Source of the DNA: CAYONP01 sp964405335
GTDB lineage: Bacteria > Armatimonadota > UBA10988
Reading direction: 5' to 3'
Assembly: GCA_964405335.1 (NCBI GenBank)
Contig: CAYONP010000014.1
Coordinates: 1 to 64,000 of the forward strand
DNA: 64,000 nucleotides
Shown piece by piece: positions 35,696 through 43,619 of this stretch. The position numbers and the translations under genes are program-made. Numbering within the stretch: position 1 is the first letter of the stretch; the number at the start of each line of letters is the position of its first letter. The notes beneath the pieces are model-generated. The model did not search any database, was not told the DNA's origin, and was given only the letters and a program-made list of their open reading frames with translations.

Positions 35696-37111
35696 TCAGC
35701 CGATGTCGAACCCGAACAGCGTGCCGCGCTGGACGCTCAACTCGAGCGCCAGCACTCGCCCACGCAAGTCGGCGTTGCGCCCGCGCCAAGCCACCGCATG
35801 GTCGATCCGGTCACCGCGCATCGGCCGGCAGTCCGGCCAATCGAAACCGGCGATCCCCGCGCCGTGCTCGTCGACCACGCGCGCCCGCAGCTCGCCCGAC
35901 GGATCGACGGCGGCATTGAGCATGAATTGCACCGCCTCGCCGAGCGCCCGCGCTTCGGTCCGCAGCACGCCGCGATCGTCGCCCGCCACGTAGCCAACGT
36001 ACCGGTCGCGGCGCATGGTGGCATAGCCGATCTGACGACCCGTGAACCGCTCCGCCTTGTGACCCCAGCGGTAACCGCCGTAGTAAATCGACGTGTGGCC
36101 GCCAACCAGTAGTTGCTCGTCGCCCCAGGCCATCGCCCGGTCCCACGTGCCGGGCGTCGCGTTGCGGTCGAGGAACGGCTCCGTCTCACGCCGCCAGGTG
36201 CGACCATCGCGGCTCCAGGCAACGACGGTGTAGCCGATGCCGGCGAACGGCCGGTCCTCGTCGTGAAGCTCGGCGGCCGTGCGGTCTGGCTCGCCGTTGA
36301 GGTCGTCGCGCAGCACCTTGACGAAGGCCACCAGCAGCTCGCCGCGCGCCAGCAGTCCGCTGCAGCAGTAGAATTGCGTCTCGCCGTGCTCGATCGCCGC
36401 GTCGCTCGGTTCGATGATCCGCCACGGCTCTTCCCACCGCTGCAGGTCGTCGCTGACGCTCTGATGCGGGATTCGCCGGCCGGCCCACGGCCCGTCGCCA
36501 AGGACCATCGAGCAGAAACAGAGATAGCGCTGCCGGATGGGATCCCAATGGAGGCTGGTGATATCGTGATTGTGCCGAAGCACGACATCATCGCTCAGTT
36601 TAGACCAACTCAAGCCGTCCGGCGAGGCGGCTACCCGCAGGCCACTATCGTGGTACCAGCCGTAGATGAACCGTCGCTCCGGCGCGGGGTGCTCCGGTCC
36701 GTGGTCGATGATGCTCACCCCGAACTGGTTCGGCGCCGGCTCGGGCAGCACGCGGTGTGGGCGGACGAAGTGGATGCCGTCGGCCGAGTCCATGGTTGCC
36801 AGGCTCGATCGGCCGGTGTTGCCCTCTGAGTACGGCACGCCGTACCACATTCGGAAACGCCCCGTCTCAGGCGAGCGGACGACGCTGAGGTAGGGCTGGA
36901 AGCAGCCGTCTTCGAAGCCGGTGACGATGGGCTCTGTCAGCCGCGCCGGCGGCACAACGCGCCGCACCAGCCCGTCGGCCCGGGCGACCAGCGCGTCGTC
37001 GAGCAGCAGGCACGGCCCGGCGCGCCACGCCTCGGCCATAGCATTCTCCCGCCCGCGCACGGCCCCGGCCACGGCCGCGGCGGCAAGCAGCTCACGTCGC
37101 GTCAGGCGCAT
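35696..37111 (-). CDS. Tat-exported five-bladed-propeller glycosidase-like protein
   Basis: 471 aa with a twin-arginine signal (MRLTRRELLAAAAVAGAV). Repeated propeller blades show 'GRFRMWYGVPY', 'RVAASPDGLSWSKLS', 'DPIRQRYLCFCSMV', 'GYTVVAWSRDGRTWRRE' and 'GYATMRRDRYVGYVAG'. This matches the GH32/GH43-like beta-propeller proteins that are common in planctomycetes and usually annotated as hypothetical. The catalytic acids cannot be placed with confidence. The start overlaps the end of the upstream TIM-barrel gene by 20 bp, so they are co-transcribed. Confidence 0.78.
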   Translation of the reverse strand: MRLTRRELLAAAAVAGAVRGRENAMAEAWRAGPCLLLDDALVARADGLVRRVVPPARLTEPIVTGFEDGCFQPYLSVVRSPETGRFRMWYGVPYSEGNTGRSSLATMDSADGIHFVRPHRVLPEPAPNQFGVSIIDHGPEHPAPERRFIYGWYHDSGLRVAASPDGLSWSKLSDDVVLRHNHDITSLHWDPIRQRYLCFCSMVLGDGPWAGRRIPHQSVSDDLQRWEEPWRIIEPSDAAIEHGETQFYCCSGLLARGELLVAFVKVLRDDLNGEPDRTAAELHDEDRPFAGIGYTVVAWSRDGRTWRRETEPFLDRNATPGTWDRAMAWGDEQLLVGGHTSIYYGGYRWGHKAERFTGRQIGYATMRRDRYVGYVAGDDRGVLRTEARALGEAVQFMLNAAVDPSGELRARVVDEHGAGIAGFDWPDCRPMRGDRIDHAVAWRGRNADLRGRVLALELSVQRGTLFGFDIG

Positions 37112-38132
37112 GGTCGGCTCCGGTTACGTCGGCCAACAGCCAAAAGAACCCCCGCTTCCGTTCACTCGACAGCCCCCAGTCGCACGGCATGCTCTGATAG
37201 CCCTGCTCGAACCCCTCGCCAGGCATACGGTAGTCGAAGTAACCCCACCCGGCGTGTTCGTCGATCGCGGCCAACATGTTGTTGTCGGACTCTGCGAAGT
37301 TGAAGTGGTCATCCTCGTTGAATAGGATCGGCTGCCCGCGGTAGCCGGCGACCTGACGCGTCTCGCGAACCATGCGGCGAATGCGCTCCGGCTCCGTCAC
37401 GCCGTTGCCGTGGAGGAGCAGGAAATCGCTCGCCGCGACCACGTTCGGTCGCGGGATGGTCCCACCGCCGTAGCTGGTCGAAACAAGGAACCGCCGCCCG
37501 TCGCGACGGCTCGCCCGCACTCGCTCGATCAGTTCATGCACCCGTGGCGGCTGCAGTATCGCATGGGTATACCGCACATTGCATTCATTGTTGACCTCGA
37601 TCAGGAGATTGGTCCATCCGCCGTCGAACAGCCAGGCGAGGGCCTGGTCGACGCCGCGGATGACCGCCGCCTCGTCGCGCAGGCGGTGCTCCTGGCCGAA
37701 GTAGAAGAGGCCGACGATGGGCGCCATGCCCAACTCGTCGGCGCGGTCGAGGATGCGCCGGAGGCGCGCCAGGTAGCCCGGCCGCAGGTCGCCCACTTCG
37801 TCGAACGCCGAGTTGTGCCATGGCTGCTCTTTCGAGTAGCCCTGCGGACTGCCGCCCTGCAGGTTGATGGTGAACGAGAGCAAACCGTGCGCGCGCCACT
37901 CGGCCATCGCCGCGACGAAGGCGAGGTTGTTGCGTTCGGGGTCCCACGGCCCGTCAGGATAGTTCCACAAATGGCGTGTCTCAGGGTTGAGGTCATCGAA
38001 GATGCCTTGCACCATACGGCTGTTCATCAACAGCCCCTCGACTTTCCGCCCGCGCCAGGAGCGGCCGGGATAGGTCAGTGCGTCGTTGATCCAGAAGGCA
38101 TCGCCGCGGATGCTGACGGTGGTCTGCGACAC
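37092..38132 (-). CDS. TIM-barrel (clan GH-A-like) glycoside hydrolase
   Basis: 346 aa from a GTG at 38132 behind GGAG; a TTG at 38150 is less likely. 'SIRGDAFWINDALTYPGRSWRG' is the usual first strand of GH5/GH140/DUF4038-like enzymes. 'NLLIEVNNECN' offers the acid/base Glu and 'PILFNEDDHFNF' the nucleophile Glu. There is no signal peptide, unlike its two operon partners, so it may act on imported oligosaccharides. The exact family is not certain. Confidence 0.8.
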   Translation of the reverse strand: MSQTTVSIRGDAFWINDALTYPGRSWRGRKVEGLLMNSRMVQGIFDDLNPETRHLWNYPDGPWDPERNNLAFVAAMAEWRAHGLLSFTINLQGGSPQGYSKEQPWHNSAFDEVGDLRPGYLARLRRILDRADELGMAPIVGLFYFGQEHRLRDEAAVIRGVDQALAWLFDGGWTNLLIEVNNECNVRYTHAILQPPRVHELIERVRASRRDGRRFLVSTSYGGGTIPRPNVVAASDFLLLHGNGVTEPERIRRMVRETRQVAGYRGQPILFNEDDHFNFAESDNNMLAAIDEHAGWGYFDYRMPGEGFEQGYQSMPCDWGLSSERKRGFFWLLADVTGADHAPDAT

Positions 38133-38190
38133 GGGCGGCTCCGGTGGCAACCGTACCCGATTCCGAGCCGCCCGCCAACCGCGAGTTCGC

Positions 38191-38415
38191 TTACCAGCCG
38201 ACGGCGAGGGTGAGTGGCACGCGCAGCTCGGGCTGCAGCGTGGAGCCGGTGGTGATCACCAGCGCGCCCCGGTGGTTGCCGTCGGTCAGGTTGCCACCGA
38301 CTCGGACCCGCCATCGAGCGGCGTCGATGCGCTCGAGCAGCTCGACGGCGAGGGGTGGTCCGTCGACGGCTGCGCCGAGCACGTCGAGCACCGCGTCGCC
38401 GGCGGCGCACCACAC
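38191..38415 (-). pseudogene. DUF1573 C-terminal fragment (Z2 relic)
   Basis: The frame encodes 'LAVELLERIDAARWRVRVGGNLTDGNHRGALVITTGSTLQPELRVPLTLAVGW' before the stop. That is the last strand pair of a DUF1573/ASH domain, with no start, signal peptide or ribosome site. An in-frame TAG lies just upstream. It shares 'RIDAARWR[IV]RVG' and 44 of 56 nt (38297-38352 against 38945-39000) with the truncated Z2 gene. It is best read as debris of a Z-type gene. Confidence 0.6.
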
Positions 38416-38503
38416 ACGACTCAGGACGCTCCCCTACCCGCAGCCCGTGTGGCCGCGCGCGTTCGTGAACGCGACGTCGTGCCACTTCGCGCCCCACCTG
38501 CAT

Positions 38504-38824
38504 TCACTCGTCTCTAGCCGCGGGTGGGGGTGCGGTATTCGCCTCGATCGAAGCCAGACACAGCGCGAGCTCGGCAAGCAGCTTCAGGTAGAACGCCCGA
38601 GACTCGCCCAACATGAAGCCGACGACCGCGCCAACCATTGCTGCAAGCAGCCCCCATGCCACGGCGGCGCCAGCATCAGGCGCGATTGCGAGCATGGCGA
38701 GGAGGCCGCCGGATATGCCCATCAGCAAAGCCCCCAGGGCAGTGTATGCCGCTATCATGCCGTGAGCCTTCTTGTACAGGCCGTTTGCATACTGGACTAT
38801 CACTGCGGCATCGTAGTTCACCAT
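38504..38824 (-). CDS. Small two-TM membrane protein of a conserved unknown family
   Basis: 106 aa from the ATG at 38824. 'MVNYDAAVIVQYANGLYKKAHGMIAAYTALGALLMGISGGLLAMLAI' plus a second TM ('WGLLAAMVGAVVGFMLGESRAF') and the helix 'YLKLLAELALCLASIEANT' match a widespread small membrane-protein family of unknown function ('A..LY.RA..IV..Y', 'G.RAF.LKLQAQ.ALC...IE.NT', from memory). It lies between two fragments of a decayed Z gene, so it may have arrived with the event that broke Z2. Confidence 0.75.
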   Translation of the reverse strand: MVNYDAAVIVQYANGLYKKAHGMIAAYTALGALLMGISGGLLAMLAIAPDAGAAVAWGLLAAMVGAVVGFMLGESRAFYLKLLAELALCLASIEANTAPPPAARDE

Positions 38825-38937
38825 CGCCGGCTTTCCTTCCCGCACCCGGCGCAAGGCTCGGGCGCCCATCGGTGTTGTCGCTCGGATGGTCGGCAAGGTT
38901 GGGTCATCGGCCTACCGCTCTGTTCGGGCCGCGCCGG

Positions 38938-39189
38938 TCAAGCGCCGACCCGGATCCGCCACCTCGCGGCGTCGATTCGATCGACGGCCTCGACGGCCAG
39001 CCGCACCACCTCGTTGCCGCCCACGGTGGCCAGCGGGCTGGAGCCGGCGAGTTCGCGCATCGCGGCGCCGTCCATCGGCCGGCCGAGCGCCTGGCGCAGG
39101 GCGACCACCGAGGTCACGCCGCAGTTTGGCGCCTGCCCGCTGGTCGGCGCAATGGCGGCCAGGTAGGGAAGCAGCAGCCAGGTCAGCAT
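38938..39189 (-). pseudogene. Truncated C39-like/DUF1573 gene (Z2)
   Basis: 83 aa. An ATG behind GAGGGA starts a signal peptide (MLTWLLLPYLAAIAPTSG), then 'QAPNCGVTSVVALRQALGRPMDGAAMRELAGSSP', the Cys-bearing start of the C39-like domain (Cys23). It jumps at once to 'VVRLAVEAVDRIDAARWRIRVGA', a DUF1573-type end. The His/Asp half of the peptidase and most Ig repeats are missing. It lies 15 bp after Y2, just where Z1 follows Y1. It is likely a non-functional remnant, although a short secreted product is possible. Confidence 0.7.
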
Positions 39190-39204
39190 GGTCTTCCCTC
39201 TGGC

Positions 39205-40260
39205 CTACGGCCCGGCCGGCAATCGCAGCGGGTCGTCGGCCAGCAGTTCGCGCAGCGAGATACCCCAACGCCTACCGTCGTCTTCGGCGATGCGCCAGAT
39301 CTCGATTGGCGGCGTGCCGAGGCCGGCCGGCGCGTCGGCGCCCCGTGTGGCCGCCGTGTGCACGCTGCTGCCAGCGATCACCGGCACGCCCAGCTCCGGC
39401 GGCGCGAGCTCGGCGACCTGCGCTCCGCCGGCGACGGCCATGGGCAGGTGGTCGATGGTCAGGCCGACCAAGCGGCCAGCTTCTGACAAGCTGCGGCTAC
39501 AACGAAACTGCGGCAGCCAGAGCTCGCCGGTCTGGCGATAGCCCCACCAGTCGTTGCACCACTGGCCGCGCTCGCCGACGGTCAGCAGGCGCAGCGGCGC
39601 GTGGCCGAAGGCCGGGGCGAGCCAAAGCTCGCCCTCTGGCCCGCGCAGCACGTCGCAGGCCTGGCCGCGCAGGGTCTCACCGCGTGAGACGGTCAGCGGG
39701 CCGCCGAGCAGCGTGGCGAGCGGCGTACCTTCACGCCGCGATAGGCCGAGGTTGAACAGGTACCAGCGGTCATCGTCGACGGCGTCGCTGATGGTCAGCC
39801 GCGCGCGGGGGTCCAGTCCGCTCAGGCGCAGGCTCGTTTCGCGCCGCTCGCCGCCCGACTGAGCGAGGAAGGCGAGGTCGTGCGACCAGCGGTCGGGCCC
39901 TGCCGAGACGACGCTCCAGGTCTGGAGGTTGCGATCCGCGGGCTGCTGCCTGCCGAGGATACTCCGGGCAGAGACCAGCTCGAAGTGCCACCCCTCGCCG
40001 TCGCCGATCGCGTCATCGATCGACTCGACGCGGCGGCTGCGCAGGCTGGCCTCCGGCCCGGTGACCGGCGGACTGACGAGTGAGTAGCTGACCTCCTCGA
40101 TGGTGAACAGCAGATGCTCGGCAAGGTCAGCGCGGGCCGAGAGGACGTCGTTCAGTACCTCGGCCTCGCCGGCGGCGGCGAGGGCGGGCTGGACCAGGAG
40201 CGCCGTCAGTAACAGGACCAGACCGGATCGCGCGCAACGAAGCAGCGACAAGACACACAT
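39205..40260 (-). CDS. LolA-like exported protein Y2
   Basis: 351 aa from the ATG at 40260 behind GGGGAGG, with a signal peptide ending 'VQPALA'. It is a paralogue of Y1. 'TLLGGPLTVSRGETLRGQACDVLRGPEGELWLAPAFGHAPLRLL' aligns with 'GLLREPVAVDRAEQFLGEEVLVLRGAEGRELWLAPAWGYAPVRAL'. Elsewhere the two are diverged, so the duplication is old. It is intact despite the decay of the following Z2. Confidence 0.72.
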   Translation of the reverse strand: MCVLSLLRCARSGLVLLLTALLVQPALAAAGEAEVLNDVLSARADLAEHLLFTIEEVSYSLVSPPVTGPEASLRSRRVESIDDAIGDGEGWHFELVSARSILGRQQPADRNLQTWSVVSAGPDRWSHDLAFLAQSGGERRETSLRLSGLDPRARLTISDAVDDDRWYLFNLGLSRREGTPLATLLGGPLTVSRGETLRGQACDVLRGPEGELWLAPAFGHAPLRLLTVGERGQWCNDWWGYRQTGELWLPQFRCSRSLSEAGRLVGLTIDHLPMAVAGGAQVAELAPPELGVPVIAGSSVHTAATRGADAPAGLGTPPIEIWRIAEDDGRRWGISLRELLADDPLRLPAGP

Positions 40261-40326
40261 GGCAAACCTCCCCATCGCCCGAACCTGCCGCCGAGCGAAC
40301 AGCACCTCGGCGGCAGGCTCGCGCTG

Positions 40327-40890
40327 TCACTCGCTCGGCTGTTGCGCCAGGAACGCCGACGGGCCCATCATGTACTCCGGTCGGCACCCGCAGACGCCGA
40401 GGTCGATCGTGCCGATCGGCGTCTGGCAGGTGGTATCGTTCAGCTCGTAGGTGTTTGCCACGGCGCACAGCAAGTAGCCGGGGCCACAGAGGTCGAACAC
40501 CCCGGCCTGCACACAGCCCTCGCCCCACTCGACCTCCTCGTCCGTGAGCTTGATCCGACGGGAGCTGTACTGGAAGACGCAGTCGCCTTCCTCATCCTGC
40601 TCCAGGACGACGCACTCGCCACCGAGGCCGACATGCCAGTCGAGGACGATCGCGCCCGTGCCGTTGTCGGTGACTTTCGTCACCGTGACCGTTTCGCAGG
40701 GGTCCCACTCGTCGTCCCAGCACGGCTCTTCGGGCGGACACTCCTTGGACATGTGCGCCGGGATCGGCTTGAGACGGCAGGTCCCTCCGGTCACTTGCGC
40801 CAAATCGTCGGCCGCCAACCGCTCCAGCGCGTCAGCCGCGCCCGTCGCACAGAGGAGGGCTAAGACGCCCCTCGTTACCTGAATTCGCAT
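40327..40890 (-). CDS. Secreted Cys-rich protein X2 with post-signal double-glycine motif
   Basis: 187 aa from the ATG at 40890 behind GAGGAGG. The signal peptide ends 'GAADA', followed at once by 'LERLAADDLAQVTGG' (22-36) and 'TCRLKPIPAHMSKEC'. The 'L..DDLAQVTGG' segment is a textbook double-glycine leader-like motif. X1 has the matching 'AAERLSAEAMAGVRGRQAGCRFKPMTAHPGWTC'. About 13 Cys lie in the mature part. The two proteins align through 'CRxKPxxAH'. It is first in cassette copy 2. Confidence 0.78.
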   Translation of the reverse strand: MRIQVTRGVLALLCATGAADALERLAADDLAQVTGGTCRLKPIPAHMSKECPPEEPCWDDEWDPCETVTVTKVTDNGTGAIVLDWHVGLGGECVVLEQDEEGDCVFQYSSRRIKLTDEEVEWGEGCVQAGVFDLCGPGYLLCAVANTYELNDTTCQTPIGTIDLGVCGCRPEYMMGPSAFLAQQPSE

Positions 40891-40907
40891 CAGCACTCCC
40901 TCCTCGG

Positions 40908-40938
40908 CAGGCCGAACGCCTGTCCACTACGCAGTGTA
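40908..40938 (-). promoter_or_regulatory. Putative promoter and hairpin leader of cassette copy 2
   Basis: On the minus strand TACACTGCGTAG (40938-40927) is followed by a CAGGC-5-GCCTG hairpin (40922-40908), then GAGGAGG and the X2 ATG. It mirrors the leader of copy 1 (TGCACTGTGTAG, hairpin, ribosome site). No good -35 hexamer was seen. Confidence 0.4.
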
Positions 40939-41117
40939 TCCACCATCGCGCACGCAAGAGGCGCACGGGAGATTCTGGAGTGGATTCTCCTGGTTTCGCA
41001 ACCTCAGCGCAACATTTGCCATGGCATGCGGTTGCAGCCGCGTCGTTGGTGTAGCATTCACTGCTGGCCGAACCCCGCGCCGCACCACGGTACCGAGCCC
41101 GGGCGGGTTTCGACGGC

Positions 41118-41531
41118 TCACAGCATGCGCGTGAAGCCGGCCTGCTCGAAGTGATGGTCGGTGGTGAAGGCGTCGGTCATCCCGCGGTCGGCCATGATCA
41201 CGAAGCTGACGCAGTCGACCAGGCTCCAGGCCTTGTCGAGGCGATGCTGGAGCAGTTCCCACGCCCGATCGTGCGTTGCGCGATCGACGTGGAGGTAGAC
41301 CACCGACGGGGACTCGAGGAGTGCGTTGACCACAGCAACAATCTGCGGCCGCGGCATGCGGAGCGGGCTGTGAAGAAGGCTGACGAGTTCTGTCAACACG
41401 TAGTTTGAGAGCACGAACCGGCAGCCGGCGCCCCGCTCCGACTTGGCCACCGCCTTGGCCTGTGAATGGAGCGGCTCAGATGGGTCGATCAGTTGCGCCA
41501 GGCCGGCGCTGTCGGCCAGCAATTCACGCAT
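41118..41531 (-). CDS. VapC-like PIN-domain ribonuclease toxin
   Basis: 137 aa from the ATG at 41531. PIN acidic residues are visible: Asp7 ('LLADSAGLAQLID'), a Glu in 'VLTELVSLL', and the Asp pair in 'SLVDCVSFVIM' and 'DAFTTDHHFEQAGF'. VapC toxins cut tRNA or rRNA. The start overlaps the antitoxin stop by 8 nt. Confidence 0.9.
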   Translation of the reverse strand: MRELLADSAGLAQLIDPSEPLHSQAKAVAKSERGAGCRFVLSNYVLTELVSLLHSPLRMPRPQIVAVVNALLESPSVVYLHVDRATHDRAWELLQHRLDKAWSLVDCVSFVIMADRGMTDAFTTDHHFEQAGFTRML

Positions 41532-41778
41532 GCCCGGCCGCTGGCCCGCCGCCGAGGGCTGCGTCGCCCAGGTAGCGGTCGTGCTCCTCACCCCAGCGGA
41601 CGCCTCCGCTGTCGAAGCAGCCGATGATCCCGTCGAACGGGTCGTCGGTCAGGCGGTCAGCCTCGCACGCCAGCCAGCGTATCGCAGCCTGCTCGACAGT
41701 CTGCCCGGCGCCGGCGGCGAAGCGCTCGAGCCGGCCGTACACCTCCTCCGACAGCTCGATGGTGAGTCGTCGACCCAT
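41524..41778 (-). CDS. Ribbon-helix-helix-type VapB antitoxin
   Basis: 84 aa from an ATG behind GGGAG. 'RRLTIELSEEVYGRLERFAAGAGQTVEQAAIRWL' is an RHH/CopG-like DNA-binding core. The acidic tail ('DDPFDGIIGCFDSGGVRWGEEHDRYLGD') would bind the toxin. Translation is coupled to the PIN gene. Autoregulation is expected. Confidence 0.85.
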   Translation of the reverse strand: MGRRLTIELSEEVYGRLERFAAGAGQTVEQAAIRWLACEADRLTDDPFDGIIGCFDSGGVRWGEEHDRYLGDAALGGGPAAGHA

Positions 41779-41795
41779 CGATCACTCCCGCTGGC

Positions 41796-41801
41796 ATTAT
41801 A
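41796..41801 (-). promoter_or_regulatory. Perfect TATAAT -10 element upstream of vapB
   Basis: The minus strand reads TATAAT, 17 nt before the antitoxin ATG. No convincing -35 is present. If it is used, the transcript would begin almost at the GGGAG site, giving a very short leader. Perfect AT-rich hexamers are rare in this GC-rich sequence. Confidence 0.4.
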
Positions 41802-41873
41802 CTGCCACCGCGGCCCCGCGCCGAACCCCGTGCCCCATCCCGGCGTCGGCGATGGTGAGGCTTGGAGCGCGCC

Positions 41874-43589
41874 TTGTACCTGCTCGGACTGCTCCTCCTG
41901 CTGGCTGCGCCCGACCGTCCGCGGCCGGCGCAGCCGCGACTGCCCGCCGGCGTGCGGCTGCTCGAGAACCTCGAGTACGGCCGGGTCGGCGAGCGACCGC
42001 TGCTGCTCGACCTGTACCTGCCCGAGCGCATCGACGCGCCGCTGCCGGTGGTCATCTGGGTTCACGGCGGGGCGTGGCGCAACGGCAGCAAGAGCCCGTG
42101 CCCGGCGGTCTTCCTGGCCACTCAGGGCTATGCCGTGGCCAGCGTCGAGTACCGGCTCAGCGGCGAGGCCCGGTGGCCGGCCTGCATTCTTGACTGCAAG
42201 CAGGCGGTGCGTTGGCTGCGCGAGCAGGCCGGTGACTACCGGCTCGACCCGGGCCGGTTCGGCGCCTGGGGCTCGTCGGCCGGCGGGCACCTGGTCGCTT
42301 TGCTCGGCGTCTCGGGCGATGAACCGGCGCTCGAGGGCACCGGGCACGCGGTCTCGAGCGCGGTCCAGGCGGTGGTCGACTTCTTCGGCCCGACCGACTT
42401 CCGGCGCATGAACGAGGTGCGCGGGGCGATCGACCACGACGCGCCCGACTCGCCCGAATCGCAGTTGCTCGGCGCGCCGATTCAGACCGTGCCCGACCTT
42501 TGCCGTGAGGCCAATCCGCTCACCTATGTCAGTCGCGATGACCCGCCGTTCTTGATCATGCATGGCGACCAGGACCCGCTGGTGCCGCTGGCGCAGAGCG
42601 AGCTGCTGCGCGACGCGCTGGAGGAGGCCGGGGTCGAGGTCACCTTCGAGGTGGTCGAGGGCGCCGGGCACGGATTCGGCGGGCCGGCGGTCACGGCCAC
42701 GGTGGTCGAGTTCCTCGACCGCGTGCTGAAGGGCATGGCGCCGGTCGAGACGCAGCGGCCGGTCGACACCCGCGGGGCGCCGGGGCTGCTCGCGCCCGAG
42801 GCGGAGACGCCCGAGGGCTTCGCCTACCAGCGTTTCGCCAGCCCGGCATCTGGCGGCGAGGCGAGCTGTCTGGTCTGGCTGCCGCCGCACTACGAGGCCG
42901 AGCCGGAGCGCCGCTTCCCGGTGCTCTACTGGCTCCACGGCACCGGCGGGCCGGCCAGCGGCGCGCCTCACGCGCGGCTGCTGGCGGCGGCGATCGAGGC
43001 GGGCGACGCGCCACCGATGATCCTGGTCCTGGTCAACGGCGGCAGGCAGAGCTACTTCGCCGACCGGCACGATGGGCTGCTGCCCGTGGCGAGCGTCATC
43101 CGGCAGGACCTGATCCCGTTCATCGACCGAACCTATCGGACGGTTGCCGAGCGGCGCGGGCGCGGGATCGAGGGTATCGGCATGGGCGGTTTCGGCGCCG
43201 GCCACCTCGGCTTCGGCGAGCCGACGCTGTTCGCCGGGGTGTCGATGGTCGGTGGCGAGGCGCTCACGCCCGACGCGGCCGAGGGCGAGCTGCCGTCGCC
43301 GCTGCGGGCGGTCTTCGGCGATGCGGCGCGGTTCGCCGCCGCCACGCCGGCGGCGCTGGCCGAGCGGCACGCGCAGCAGATCGCCCGGCGGCAGAGGATC
43401 CGACTGGTGGCGGCGGCGGGCACGGCGGCGGCGGAATCGACCGGCCGGCTGCACGAGCGGCTGCTGCAGTTACAGATACCCCACGAATACGTCGAATTGC
43501 CGGGCGCCGGCGATGGTCCGGGCCAGCTCTACCGCGCGCTGGGCGCCGACGCCTGCGGTTGGTGGCGCGAGGTCTTCGGCGGCGGGTAG
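41874..43589 (+). CDS. Two-domain alpha/beta-hydrolase esterase, second domain degenerate
   Basis: About 571 aa with an N-terminal hydrophobic signal. The first domain (30-295) is BD-FAE/acetyl-xylan-esterase-like: 'VVIWVHGGAWRNGS', nucleophile Ser135 in GSSAGG, 'FLIMHGDQDPLVP' (Asp) and 'GAGHGFG' (His). The second (about 310-571) resembles feruloyl/esterase-D-type enzymes ('FPVLYWLHGTGGPASG', 'DLIPFIDRTYRTVAERRGRGIEG'). Its nucleophile motif reads G-I-G-M-G-G-F-G, with Gly436 where Ser is expected, so it is probably inactive. The start is uncertain: the TTG at 41874 has GGAG 6 nt away, while the TTG at 41862 is poorly placed. It probably deacylates plant polysaccharides. Confidence 0.85.
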   Translation: MYLLGLLLLLAAPDRPRPAQPRLPAGVRLLENLEYGRVGERPLLLDLYLPERIDAPLPVVIWVHGGAWRNGSKSPCPAVFLATQGYAVASVEYRLSGEARWPACILDCKQAVRWLREQAGDYRLDPGRFGAWGSSAGGHLVALLGVSGDEPALEGTGHAVSSAVQAVVDFFGPTDFRRMNEVRGAIDHDAPDSPESQLLGAPIQTVPDLCREANPLTYVSRDDPPFLIMHGDQDPLVPLAQSELLRDALEEAGVEVTFEVVEGAGHGFGGPAVTATVVEFLDRVLKGMAPVETQRPVDTRGAPGLLAPEAETPEGFAYQRFASPASGGEASCLVWLPPHYEAEPERRFPVLYWLHGTGGPASGAPHARLLAAAIEAGDAPPMILVLVNGGRQSYFADRHDGLLPVASVIRQDLIPFIDRTYRTVAERRGRGIEGIGMGGFGAGHLGFGEPTLFAGVSMVGGEALTPDAAEGELPSPLRAVFGDAARFAAATPAALAERHAQQIARRQRIRLVAAAGTAAAESTGRLHERLLQLQIPHEYVELPGAGDGPGQLYRALGADACGWWREVFGGG

Positions 43590-43619
43590 GCGACGCGGCG
43601 CGCAGGGCTCGCCCTACCC
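43584..43619. repeat. GTAG inverted repeat shared by the ends of two convergent genes
   Basis: GGGTAGG-CGA (43584-43593) pairs with TCGCCCTACCC (43609-43619). The left GTAG supplies the TAG stop of the esterase gene. The right one, read on the minus strand, supplies the TAG stop of the SRPBCC gene. It could act as a bidirectional terminator stem, without U-tracts. Confidence 0.7.

Noticed and set aside
41649..43454. 601-codon open frame antisense to the two-domain esterase
   Set aside because: Arg-, Gln- and His-rich translation without motifs. The opposite strand has two alpha/beta-hydrolase domains.
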